Positions 22,326-29,559 of a stretch of DNA of 29,559 nucleotides are shown here, in pieces. The notes beneath the pieces are model-generated. The model made no database searches and was not told the DNA's origin. It saw nothing but the letters and a program-made list of their open reading frames with translations. The stretch's first letter is position 1; every line of letters begins with the position of its first letter. Source of the stretch: DASPKT01 sp035626475 (GTDB taxonomy: Bacteria; Pseudomonadota; Alphaproteobacteria; Azospirillales; Azospirillaceae); NCBI GenBank assembly GCA_035626475.1, contig DASPNP010000070.1, positions 1 through 29,559 of the forward strand, read 5' to 3'. The position numbers and the translations under genes were made by a program.

Positions 22326-23048
22326 ATGACGACGAACGCCGCCCTGCCGGGCCCCGCCGACCGCCCCGCCCTCGATCCGCACGGCATCGACGCCTGGATC
22401 TTCGACCTGGACAACACGCTCTATCCGGCGAGCTGCAACCTGTTCGCCCAGGTGGACCGGCGCATCACCGAGTTCATCGCCGAGCAATCCGGCCTGCCCT
22501 TCGACGAGGCGCGGGCGGTGCAGAAGCGTTATTTCCGCGACTACGGCACCACGCTGCGCGGGCTGATGACCGAGCACGACATCGACCCGGTGCCGTTCCT
22601 GGACTATGTCCACGACATCGACGTGACGCCGGTGCCGCCCTCGCCGGAGCTGGGGCGGGCACTGGCGACCCTGCCGGGCCGCAAGATCGTCTACACCAAC
22701 GGCTCGCGCCGGCATGCCGAGAACATCCTGGCCCGCCTGGGCGTGCTGGAGCGCATCGACGCCATCTTCGGCATCATCGAGGCCGGCTACGTTCCGAAGC
22801 CCGACCCGCGCCCCTACGCCCAGCTGGTGGCGCAGGAGAAGCTCGATCCCGCCCGCGCCGTGATGGTCGAGGACATCGCCCGCAACCTGGTACCGGCGGC
22901 GGCGCTGGGGATGCGGACGGTCTGGGTCCGCAGCGAGGCCGACTGGTCGCGCCCCGACGGCGGCGGGGTCGGGACCGGCGAGCACATCCACCACATCGTC
23001 GATGATCTGGTGGGCTGGCTGTCCGATCTCGCCCGGCAGGTCCGGTAA
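22326..23048 (+). CDS. HAD-superfamily pyrimidine 5'-nucleotidase
   Basis: This 240-residue haloacid-dehalogenase-type phosphatase resembles the Sdt1-like pyrimidine 5'-nucleotidase group. Motif I is FDLDNTLYP with D27 and D29; a helical cap follows; motif II is the threonine/serine in IVYTNGSRRHAENIL; motif III and IV are around PKPDPRPYAQLV and VMVEDIARNLVPAAALGMRTVWV. It would remove phosphate from nucleotides such as UMP or CMP. The start at 22326 matches the family N-terminus region and has no ribosome site; an ATG 18 codons upstream overlaps the candidate promoter. In many alphaproteobacteria this gene directly precedes dapD; here 3.8 kb separates them. Confidence 0.9.
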   Translation: MTTNAALPGPADRPALDPHGIDAWIFDLDNTLYPASCNLFAQVDRRITEFIAEQSGLPFDEARAVQKRYFRDYGTTLRGLMTEHDIDPVPFLDYVHDIDVTPVPPSPELGRALATLPGRKIVYTNGSRRHAENILARLGVLERIDAIFGIIEAGYVPKPDPRPYAQLVAQEKLDPARAVMVEDIARNLVPAAALGMRTVWVRSEADWSRPDGGGVGTGEHIHHIVDDLVGWLSDLARQVR

Positions 23049-23054
23049 GGGTCC

Positions 23055-24284
23055 TCAGGACCGGCCGAGGCCCTCCAGCGCGGCCTCCAGCACCGCATCC
23101 CGGCCGGCGGCGCCGGCGACCGGGTCGTCCGTCACCGGCAGGTCGGGCTGGGCCGACGGCGGCAGCGGCACGCCCTCCGGCGTGGCGTGGCGGGTGACGC
23201 TCAGGAACAGCGTATGGCCGCCCGGCAGCGGGAAGGGGCGGACCGTGTTGTTGCCGACGCCGCGCGTCGTCTCGCCATAGACCCGGGCGCGGCCCGTCAG
23301 CTTCATCTCGATGGCGGCGGCCTCGGCGGCCGACGCGGTGAGGCCGTTGACCAGCACCGCCGCCGGCCCGTCCCAGCGCACCGGGTTGCCGGCCGGCACC
23401 GTCTCCACCTCGCCGTCCGCCTCCATGGACGAATGGTCGCGGCGGACGCGCAGCGTGCGGGTGGCGCCGTCCTTAGCGGTCATGACGATGTCGTAGTCGA
23501 TGAAGGCGCCGGCGGCGATGGCGCAGGCGAAGCCGCCGCCCCTGTTGTCCCGGAGATCCATGACGATGGCCGCGGCGCCTTTGGCGGCGGCTTCCGCCAC
23601 CGCGTCGCGGAACTGGCCGCCGGCCTCCACATTCATGCAGGAGGGCAGGTGGATGACCGCCGTCCTCCCGGCCCAGGCGAGCGTCGGGCGCGGCGCGCCC
23701 TCGCCGGGGGCCGGCGCGACGGTGGCGGCGATCCGCCGGCCGGCCCGCTCGACCTCCACCGTGACGGGGCCGTCCGCCGCGCGCAGCCGGTCGAGGGCGG
23801 CGGCGACGTCCGGGTTGCCGTCCACCGCCCGGAGGATGTCGCCGCGGGCCAGCCCGGCGCGGGCGGCGGGCCCCCCCGGATTGACCGCCGCCAGCACATG
23901 CAGCCCGGCGCCCTGGCGATGCGCCAGGGCCCAGCCGTAGCCTGGCGGAACGTTGCCCGGGGCGCCGGGATTGGCCAGCGGCCGTGCGCCCGCACGCGGC
24001 GCGTCCAGCCGGACATGCGCGTCGTTCAAATCCTTCACCGCCGCGCGCACGGCCGTGACGGCGGTCTCGACGGGGCAGTCGCCGGGGCCGGCCCGGCAGG
24101 CCTCCGCCAGCTTCTCCCGGTGGGTGCGGGCGACCGCCACCGGATCGGCGCCGTGCAGCGAGACATAGTGCCCGAGCAGCGCCTCCTCGAAGGCGGCGTA
24201 GAAGTCGGACGCGGGCGACGCCTGGACGGTACCGGACAGAAGGCCGGCGGTCAGGACGGCGGCGAGGAGGGCGGGGCGCGGCAT
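23055..24284 (-). CDS. secreted S41-family peptidase with PDZ domain
   Basis: This 409-residue protein begins with a signal peptide (PALLAAVLTAGLLSGTVQA, cleavage near 22), so it works outside the inner membrane. A helical segment (25-90) precedes a PDZ-like domain (about 120-200: NPGGPAARAGLARGDILRAVDGNP), then the S41 core: AVIHLPSCMN, IVMDLRDNRGGGF, PAAVLVNGLTASAAEAAAIEMK and VYGETTRGVGNN. The nucleophile is the serine in TASAAE. The lysine found 25 residues later in C-terminal processing proteases (GKG) is valine here; GETTRG looks more like the IRBP/tricorn-type S41 branch. The gene ends six bases from the convergent nucleotidase stop. A sigma-54-type promoter lies about 45 bases upstream of the start. 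Confidence 0.85.
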   Translation of the reverse strand: MPRPALLAAVLTAGLLSGTVQASPASDFYAAFEEALLGHYVSLHGADPVAVARTHREKLAEACRAGPGDCPVETAVTAVRAAVKDLNDAHVRLDAPRAGARPLANPGAPGNVPPGYGWALAHRQGAGLHVLAAVNPGGPAARAGLARGDILRAVDGNPDVAAALDRLRAADGPVTVEVERAGRRIAATVAPAPGEGAPRPTLAWAGRTAVIHLPSCMNVEAGGQFRDAVAEAAAKGAAAIVMDLRDNRGGGFACAIAAGAFIDYDIVMTAKDGATRTLRVRRDHSSMEADGEVETVPAGNPVRWDGPAAVLVNGLTASAAEAAAIEMKLTGRARVYGETTRGVGNNTVRPFPLPGGHTLFLSVTRHATPEGVPLPPSAQPDLPVTDDPVAGAAGRDAVLEAALEGLGRS

Positions 24285-24325
24285 CGGGCTCTCGGGAAAC
24301 GGGGTCGAGGGTGGCGCCTACCGCC

Positions 24326-24341
24326 AGCAATCCCGGTGCCA
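24326..24341 (-). promoter_or_regulatory. sigma-54 (-24/-12) promoter of the S41 peptidase gene
   Basis: On the minus strand the sequence reads TGGCAC-CGGGA-TTGCT, with GG and GC exactly ten bases apart, and a pyrimidine before it. It differs from the YTGGCACGRNNNTTGCW consensus at one position. Transcription would start near 24315, about 30 bases before the ATG at 24284. Confidence 0.75.
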
Positions 24342-24404
24342 GAGCTCCCGCCCGAGGCGGCACCAGGGTTCGGCGGGGAGGGCGCCACCGCCCGCTCCGG
24401 GCAG

Positions 24405-24444
24405 TGTCCGCAGGCGGACAGTCGAACCGTCCGGATGCGGACAC
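24405..24444. promoter_or_regulatory. two tandem palindromic activator-type sites upstream of the sigma-54 promoter
   Basis: Site 1, TGTCCGCAGGCGGACA (24405-24420), and site 2, CGTCCGGATGCGGACA (24428-24443), are palindromes matching at 13 of 15 bases from GTCCG to GACA and spaced 23 bp (about two helical turns). The outer GTGTCCGCA and TGCGGACAC also pair over 9 bp, so the RNA could form a hairpin. They lie about 90-130 bases upstream of the predicted transcription start, where enhancer-binding activators of sigma-54 sit, and 7 bases beyond the acyltransferase stop. Confidence 0.7.
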
Positions 24445-24450
24445 TCCGGA

Positions 24451-25623
24451 TCAGGAATGCCCGGCCGCCAGGCCCCTGGCGGCGGGCCGCTCCGCCCTTA
24501 GCCCGAACAGCGGGCGCAGGGGTCCCGACCGGCGGGCCAGCACGAAGGTCAGGGCGCAGCCGGCGGCCGTCAGCGCCACCAGGGCCAGCCATTCGACCAG
24601 CGGGTGGAAATCCCGCGACAGGAACCACCAGCCCAGCACCACGATGATGGTCTGGTGGACGATGTAGTAGGGGAAGACCGCCTCGTTCAGATAGGCCACG
24701 GCCGGGTGCGGGCGGTTCAGGTGGCGGCGGGCGAAGCCCAGGATCGCCAGGATGGCGCACCAGGCCTGCAGCTTGAAGACCACGCGGATCACCGGGCGCC
24801 ACTGCTGCCGCATGTCGTCGGGCATCCAGTCCAGCCCCAGGAACGCCAGATAGACCAGGAGGAAGATTGCCGCCGTCCCCCAGCGCACGCGCTCCGCCGC
24901 CGCCCAGAAGCCCTGGTTGCGGGCGAGCAGGTAGCCCAGCAGCACCATGGAGGCGTAGCTGGCATGGTTGGTCCAGTCATCGACCAGCGCATGGGTGCTG
25001 GGAAAGTGCGACCGCAGTGCCGCGTAGGCGGCGCCGACCGCCAGGGCCGGCAGCAGCACCATCGGCAGTGGCCGCGCGAACAGGCCCGAGCGGTCCAGCG
25101 CGTGGGCCGCCCTTGTCAGCGGGGAAGCGAGCGCCGCCAGAACCAGCGAATAGACCAGCAGATAGACCACGAACCAGAGATGGTTCCAGGTGAAATGCTG
25201 CTCCAGCGTCGGGTCGAAGCCGAGATAGCGGCCCCAGAACGCCCACCAGCCCGGCTCCAGCGCGCCCTTGTACAGCCCCTCGACATAGGCCTGCGGCGCG
25301 CAGACCACGACCATGCCGAAGATCAGCGGAATGCCCAGACGCGAAAGGCGCGAGCCGGCGAAGGCGCTTCCGCCCATGCGGTCCAGCATGAAGCGGCTGG
25401 CGACCCCGGCGATGAAGAACAGCAGGCTGAGCCGCCAGGGGTAGAGCAGCGCCTGGGTGTAGTCGAGCAGCTCCGTCTGATGGCGTGCCTTGACGTGCCA
25501 GGCCTCGCCTTCCCAATGGTACATGCCGACATGGTAGAGGATCAGCAGCCCGAAGGCCCCGACCCGTACCCAGTCCAGGAACCACAAGCGCTCGCCGGTG
25601 CTGCCCTTGGCGATGGCCGTCAT
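24451..25623 (-). CDS. membrane acyltransferase (acyltransferase 3 / OpgC-like family)
   Basis: This 390-residue integral membrane protein resembles acyltransferase family 3, which O-acylates (usually acetylates or succinylates) sugars, glucans or lipids. It starts RLWFLDWVRVGAFGLLILYHVGMY, carrying the D-x-x-R and H of the family near residues 17-31. About ten hydrophobic segments follow (LSLLFFIAGVASRFML, RLGIPLIFGMVVV, HLWFVVYLLVYSLVLAAL and others), with the late VFPYYIVHQTIIVVLGWW typical of the family. The ATG at 25623 has GGAG seven bases upstream; the longer open frame upstream has no family character. It is divergent from the LytTR regulator and lies upstream of the S41 gene on the same strand, though the latter has its own promoter. 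Acceptor unknown. Confidence 0.88.
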   Translation of the reverse strand: MTAIAKGSTGERLWFLDWVRVGAFGLLILYHVGMYHWEGEAWHVKARHQTELLDYTQALLYPWRLSLLFFIAGVASRFMLDRMGGSAFAGSRLSRLGIPLIFGMVVVCAPQAYVEGLYKGALEPGWWAFWGRYLGFDPTLEQHFTWNHLWFVVYLLVYSLVLAALASPLTRAAHALDRSGLFARPLPMVLLPALAVGAAYAALRSHFPSTHALVDDWTNHASYASMVLLGYLLARNQGFWAAAERVRWGTAAIFLLVYLAFLGLDWMPDDMRQQWRPVIRVVFKLQAWCAILAILGFARRHLNRPHPAVAYLNEAVFPYYIVHQTIIVVLGWWFLSRDFHPLVEWLALVALTAAGCALTFVLARRSGPLRPLFGLRAERPAARGLAAGHS

Positions 25624-25671
25624 GATAGTCTCCGTGCCCGATGGGTTCGATGGCCGGAGGCTGGCGCCGGA

Positions 25672-25683
25672 CGGTCGCGACCG
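25672..25683. promoter_or_regulatory. 12-bp perfect palindrome in the acyltransferase/LytTR gap
   Basis: CGGTCGCGACCG lies 49 bases upstream of the acyltransferase start in the 201-bp divergent gap. A two-fold symmetric regulator could bind here. LytTR proteins usually bind direct repeats, and no such pair was seen, so the binder is not evident; in DNA this GC-rich it may be chance. Confidence 0.3.
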
Positions 25684-25824
25684 CCAGCGGCGGGACGCGG
25701 GCGGCGGATCATCCGGGACGGGCGGCGACGCCCTCCTCGGCGGCCTGGGACGAGCGGTGGGCGTGTGGTGACGAGCGGTGCGGCGGTGACGGAAGGGGCG
25801 GCGGGGCGCTTGCGGGACTGGGCC

Positions 25825-26652
25825 ATGACCCGACCGCGGCTGGCCTGGGGCCTGTTCTGGGTGGCCTTCTTCCTGGTGCCGACGACGGTGACCGCCTTTT
25901 CCGAACTGACCGAGGCGGAGCGGGCGGGGCGGGACCTGGCAGCCTGGAAGCCTTTCGTCTGGGAATATACCAGCGCCACCGGCAGCCTGCTGACCATCCC
26001 CGTCCTGATGGCGCTGCACCGCCGGACGATGGCGGCGGGCACGACCCTCCCGGCCTTCCTGGGCCTGCACGCGCTGGGCTGCCTGTTCTACTTCGCGGTC
26101 CATGTCGGGACCATGGTGGCGCTGCGCCACGCGATCTACGCGCTGGCCGGCGACGGTTACGATTTCGGCGATCCGGCCCGCGAGCTGCTGTACGAGTTCC
26201 GCAAGGATCTGCCCACCTATGCCGCCATCGTGCTGGTGCTGTCCGTCGCCCGGCTGCTGGCGGGGCTGGGGCACAGGGCGGCGACGGCCGATGCGGAAGC
26301 GCCGGCCGGTGTCCAGCCGCTGGACGGCGGGCCGGTGGAGCTGCGCATCGGCTCGCGCCGGCTCTATCTCGCCCCTGACGAAATCCTCTGGCTTAAGGCC
26401 GCCGGCAACTATGTCGAGGTCTCGGCGCAGGGGGCGGTGCATCTGGTGCGCCGGCCGCTGGCGGACCTGCTGGCGGAGCTGCCGGCCGGGCGCTTCGTCC
26501 GCGTCCACCGCTCCTTCGCCGTCAACCGCGGCGCCATCGCCCGCATCGACAGCAAGCCCTCGGGCGACATGGTGCTGTGCTTACGTGACGGCACCGAGGT
26601 CCCGGCCAGCCGCCGCTTCCGCGAGGCGCTGCTGTCGCCGGCGGGGGCATAG
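25825..26652 (+). CDS. membrane-anchored LytTR-type transcription regulator
   Basis: This 275-residue protein joins a four-helix membrane domain to a DNA-binding LytTR domain. Hydrophobic segments are at about 5-25 (LAWGLFWVAFFLVPTTVTAF), 50-68, 75-102 and 130-150. The LytTR domain (about 170-270) shows IGSRRLYLAPDEILWLKAAGNYVEV, VRRPLADLLAELP, GRFVRVHRSFAVNRGAIARI and the end VPASRRFREALL. Such proteins sense a signal at the membrane and often control a neighbour; the divergent acyltransferase is the obvious candidate. The ATG at 25825 lacks a strong ribosome site; in-frame GTG (25765) and TTG (25810) are alternatives that would lengthen the cytoplasmic N-terminus. Confidence 0.88.
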   Translation: MTRPRLAWGLFWVAFFLVPTTVTAFSELTEAERAGRDLAAWKPFVWEYTSATGSLLTIPVLMALHRRTMAAGTTLPAFLGLHALGCLFYFAVHVGTMVALRHAIYALAGDGYDFGDPARELLYEFRKDLPTYAAIVLVLSVARLLAGLGHRAATADAEAPAGVQPLDGGPVELRIGSRRLYLAPDEILWLKAAGNYVEVSAQGAVHLVRRPLADLLAELPAGRFVRVHRSFAVNRGAIARIDSKPSGDMVLCLRDGTEVPASRRFREALLSPAGA

Positions 26653-26667
26653 AGATCTTACCGCACC

Positions 26668-26755
26668 GCCGTAGGTCGCATGGAGCCGCAGGCGCAATGC
26701 GACATTGCTCCGGCCGGGGATGTCGCATTGCGCTCCGCTCCATGCGACCTACGGC
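26668..26755. repeat. 88-bp imperfect palindromic intergenic repeat, family C
   Basis: The left arm GCCGTAGGTCGCATGGAG, then GCGCAATGCGACAT, is mirrored on the right as ATGTCGCATTGCGC, then CTCCATGCGACCTACGGC, with a two-base length difference between arms and a short GC-rich loop. Similar GTAGGTCGCATGGAGCG-type repeats are widespread in proteobacterial intergenic regions. It lies 15 bases after the LytTR stop and may act as its terminator. With the promoter below, it accounts for the gap 26653-26854. Confidence 0.85.
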
Positions 26756-26777
26756 TTCGATCTCTCCCCCCGTTCTG

Positions 26778-26806
26778 TTGACAGGGACTTGGCCCCTGCC
26801 CATTGT
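26778..26806 (+). promoter_or_regulatory. sigma-70-type promoter of the dapD operon
   Basis: A perfect -35 TTGACA (26778-26783), a 17-base spacer and CATTGT (26801-26806) predict a start near 26813 and a leader of about 42 bases. The -10 is weak, but the -35 is exact and the position suits dapD. Confidence 0.5.
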
Positions 26807-26854
26807 CCCTGCGCCCCGGGCCATGTCGGCCCGCTCGACATCCGAAGCAGCCCC

Positions 26855-27690
<836 letters not shown>

Positions 27691-27691
<1 letters not shown>

Positions 27692-28833
27692 TGGCCGCCA
27701 TCGACCCCATCGCGCTGGCTCAAGCTCTCATCCGCTGCCCCAGCGTCACGCCGGAGGATGCCGGCGCGCTCGGCGTGCTGGAGCGGGCGCTGGGCGCGAT
27801 GGGCTTCGAGTGCCACCGGCTGCGTTTCGAGGAGCCGGGGACGGCACCGGTGGAGAACCTGTACGCCCGGCTTCGCAACGACGGCCCGAACCTCTGCTTC
27901 GCCGGCCATACCGACGTCGTTCCGGTGGGCGACCGCGCAGCCTGGACGGTCGATCCTTTCGGAGGCGAAATCATCAACGGCCGGCTCTATGGCCGCGGCG
28001 CCTCGGACATGAAGGGGGCCATCGCCGCCTTCACGGCCGCCGTGTCGCGGCGGCTGGATGCCGGCGACCTCAAGGGTTCCGTCAGCCTGCTCATCACCGG
28101 TGACGAGGAGGGGCCCAGCATCAACGGCACCCGCAAGGTGCTGGGCTGGCTCAAGGAGCGGGGCGAGACCCTGGATGCCTGCATCGTCGGCGAGCCGACC
28201 AACCCGCAGGCGCTGGGCGACATGATGAAGATCGGCCGGCGCGGCAGCGTGACCTTCACGGTCACGGCGTTGGGCGCGCAGGGCCACGTCGCCTATCCGC
28301 ACCTGGCCGACAACCCGCTGCCGCGCCTGTGCCGGGCGCTGGACCGGCTCGCCTCGACGCCGCTGGACCAGGGCAACGACCATTTCCAGCCCTCGACCCT
28401 GCAGATCAGCACCATCGACGTCGGCAACCCCGCCACCAACGTCATCCCGGCCCGGGGCACGGCGACGTTCAACGTCCGCTTCAACGACATGCACACGCCC
28501 GCCAGCCTGGAGGCCCAGGTGCGCCGGGTGCTGGACGAGGTCGGCGGCGCCTGGGAGCTGGGGGTGCATGTCAGCGGCACCAGCTTCCTGACGCCTCCCG
28601 GGCCGCTCAGCACGATGGTGGCGGAGGAGGTGCGGGCGGTGACCGGGCGCGACCCGGAGCTGTCCACCTCGGGCGGCACGTCGGACGCGCGCTTCATCAA
28701 GGATTTCTGCCCGGTCGTTGAGTTCGGCGGCGTCGGCGCCAGCATGCACAAGGTGGACGAGAACATGGCCGTCCAGGATTTGGTCGACCTGACCGAGATC
28801 TATGCGCGGGTGCTCGCCCGCTGGGCCGCCTGA
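27691..28833 (+). CDS. dapE: succinyl-diaminopimelate desuccinylase DapE
   Basis: This 380-residue M20-family metalloenzyme with two zinc ions removes the succinyl group to give LL-diaminopimelate. Metal and catalytic residues are visible: H73 and D75 in AGHTDVVPVGD, D106 in YGRGASDMKG, E139/E140 in TGDEEGPSINGT, E168 in VGEPT and H353 in GASMHKVDEN. The dimerisation insert (about 180-290) includes GAQGHVAYPHLADNP and INPATNVIPA-like sequence (VGNPATNVIPARG). The start shares one base with the dapD stop (TGATG), and the stop shares one base with the next start in the same way, giving a tight three-gene chain. Confidence 0.97.
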
Positions 28834-29408
28834 TGCGCGACGCCCTCTACGGCCTGTACGGCGCCCTGCGCATGGCCCGGATGGACGGGTCGGGCATCGA
28901 CTATATCGGCCGCGACGCCCGGTCGGCCTGGGCGAGCCTGTGGGCGCTGGCCGTCATCGTGCCGGGTCAGATGGTGCTGATCCTGATCGCCGACTGGCCA
29001 CGCATCGCCGAGGGGACGATGCTGGGCGTGATCGCGCTGCGGGCGCTGGCGGTGGTGATCAGCGTCGTCGGCTATCTGCTGATCGTGGAATCGCTGCTGC
29101 GCCTGACCCTCGGCACCCAGCACTTCGCCCGCTTCATGGCGACCATGAACTGGGTGGGAGCGGTGCAGGTCGGCATCGGCGTGCCGCTGCTGCTGCTGAC
29201 CCAGGTCCAGGCGGTGCCGATCCCGGCGGCGCAGTTCATCGGGATCGTCGTGTCGCTCTGGTCGCTCTTCTTCCAGGGCCTCGCCGCCCGCCGCTCGCTC
29301 GAGGTCGGCCGCCTCGCCGCCGCCGGGCTGGTGGTGCTGGACATCTTCACCTCCCAGTTCGTCGACGCGCTGGCCGAGGCGACGCTCTGGCCGCCGGCGG
29401 CGGGGTGA
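28833..29408 (+). CDS. inner-membrane protein of unknown function, coupled to dapE
   Basis: This 191-residue protein is not recognised. It has a short amphipathic start (RDALYGLYGALRMARMDGSGIDYIG), then four or five hydrophobic segments at about 32-53 (SLWALAVIVPGQMVLILIA), 63-88, 104-123, 130-150 and 158-175. No signal peptide or catalytic motif is seen. Its ATG shares one base with the dapE stop, so it is translated with the lysine-pathway enzymes, but the proximity may be economy rather than function. It lies directly before a family B repeat, probably the operon end. Confidence 0.82.
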   Translation: MRDALYGLYGALRMARMDGSGIDYIGRDARSAWASLWALAVIVPGQMVLILIADWPRIAEGTMLGVIALRALAVVISVVGYLLIVESLLRLTLGTQHFARFMATMNWVGAVQVGIGVPLLLLTQVQAVPIPAAQFIGIVVSLWSLFFQGLAARRSLEVGRLAAAGLVVLDIFTSQFVDALAEATLWPPAAG

Positions 29409-29418
29409 TGACCTCCAA

Positions 29419-29559
29419 ATCCTTCTCCCCTTGCGGGAGAAGGATGGGGCCCCAAGCCTGCTTGGGGAGGATGAGGGGTCGGCCGCCGCAGGCGGGCGTT
29501 CTCAACGGCTGATCTTGCAATGAAGGTAGAGAACGTCGGGCTTGCGCCCGCCGACCCCT
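29419..29559. repeat. composite palindromic repeat, family B, cut by the window end
   Basis: Same family as 16726-16931. It has a stem ATCCTTCTCCCC-TTGC-GGGAGAAGGAT, a stem CCCCAAGC-CTG-CTTGGGG, then GATGAGGGGTCGGC and GCGGGCGTTCTC. After about 35 bp the mirror starts with GAGAACGTCGGGCTTGCGCCC and reaches CCGACCCCT at the window edge. It follows the last gene by ten bases and may end transcription. Confidence 0.85.

Noticed and set aside
25624..25824. LytTR-type direct-repeat binding sites in the acyltransferase/LytTR gap
   Set aside because: No pair of ACNGTTNAG-like repeats with 12-13 base spacing was found; only a 12-bp palindrome is visible.

Overview
The window is a 29.6-kb, very GC-rich, gene-dense piece of an alphaproteobacterial chromosome. 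It is most likely from the Rhodospirillales or a neighbouring order; this is an inference from gene content and order. The pointers are a RegB/RegA redox two-component pair, divergent hemC and tsaD, hemD followed by an alphaproteobacterial mitofilin (Mic60-like) gene and a hemY-like gene, a DUF2336 protein, and dapD-dapE. There is no phage, plasmid, transposase, CRISPR, rRNA or tRNA signature, and most genes are core metabolism.

Layout. 1-193: possible 3' end of an upstream gene and half of a dispersed repeat. 194-3667 (minus): a coupled three-gene exopolysaccharide unit, made of a polyprenyl-phosphate sugar-1-phosphate transferase, GalE and a beta-helix protein. 3668-4111: a long gene-free leader. 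4112-6066 (minus): regB then regA. 6175-8059 (plus): an ABC-2 exporter (ATPase and permease split by a repeat). 8097-8516: a small tail-anchored unknown. 8513-11073: cobT (minus) facing away from cobS-cobC (plus). 11188-11877: a secreted SYLF protein that meets cbiB tail to tail at a tandem duplication. 11899-17890 (minus): hemC, hemD, HTH-mitofilin fusion, hemY-like and cbiB, a tetrapyrrole block joining haem and cobalamin assembly. 17970-19025 (plus): tsaD. 19272-22243 (minus): a PAS/PAS/GAF/GGDEF diguanylate cyclase coupled to a DUF2336 protein. 22326-23048 (plus): a HAD pyrimidine 5'-nucleotidase. 23055-26652: an accessory-looking group of an S41 peptidase, a membrane acyltransferase and a divergent membrane LytTR regulator. 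26855-29408 (plus): dapD, dapE and an unknown membrane protein chained by one-base stop/start overlaps. 29419-end: a palindromic repeat cut by the window edge.

The main regulatory observation is in front of the S41 peptidase. There is a near-consensus sigma-54 promoter at 24326-24341 (minus) and, at enhancer distance upstream, two near-identical palindromes 23 bp apart (24405-24444). This looks like a sigma-54 activator-controlled gene, although no activator of that class lies in the window. Other points of interest are the N-terminal DNA-binding-like domain on the inner-membrane mitofilin homologue, two genes (tsaD and the nucleotidase) whose promoter spacing predicts leaderless mRNA, and a 35-bp tandem duplication that appears to have separated two once-overlapping gene ends. 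At least three families of palindromic intergenic repeat occur. All functions are read from the sequence by eye; no database search was run.
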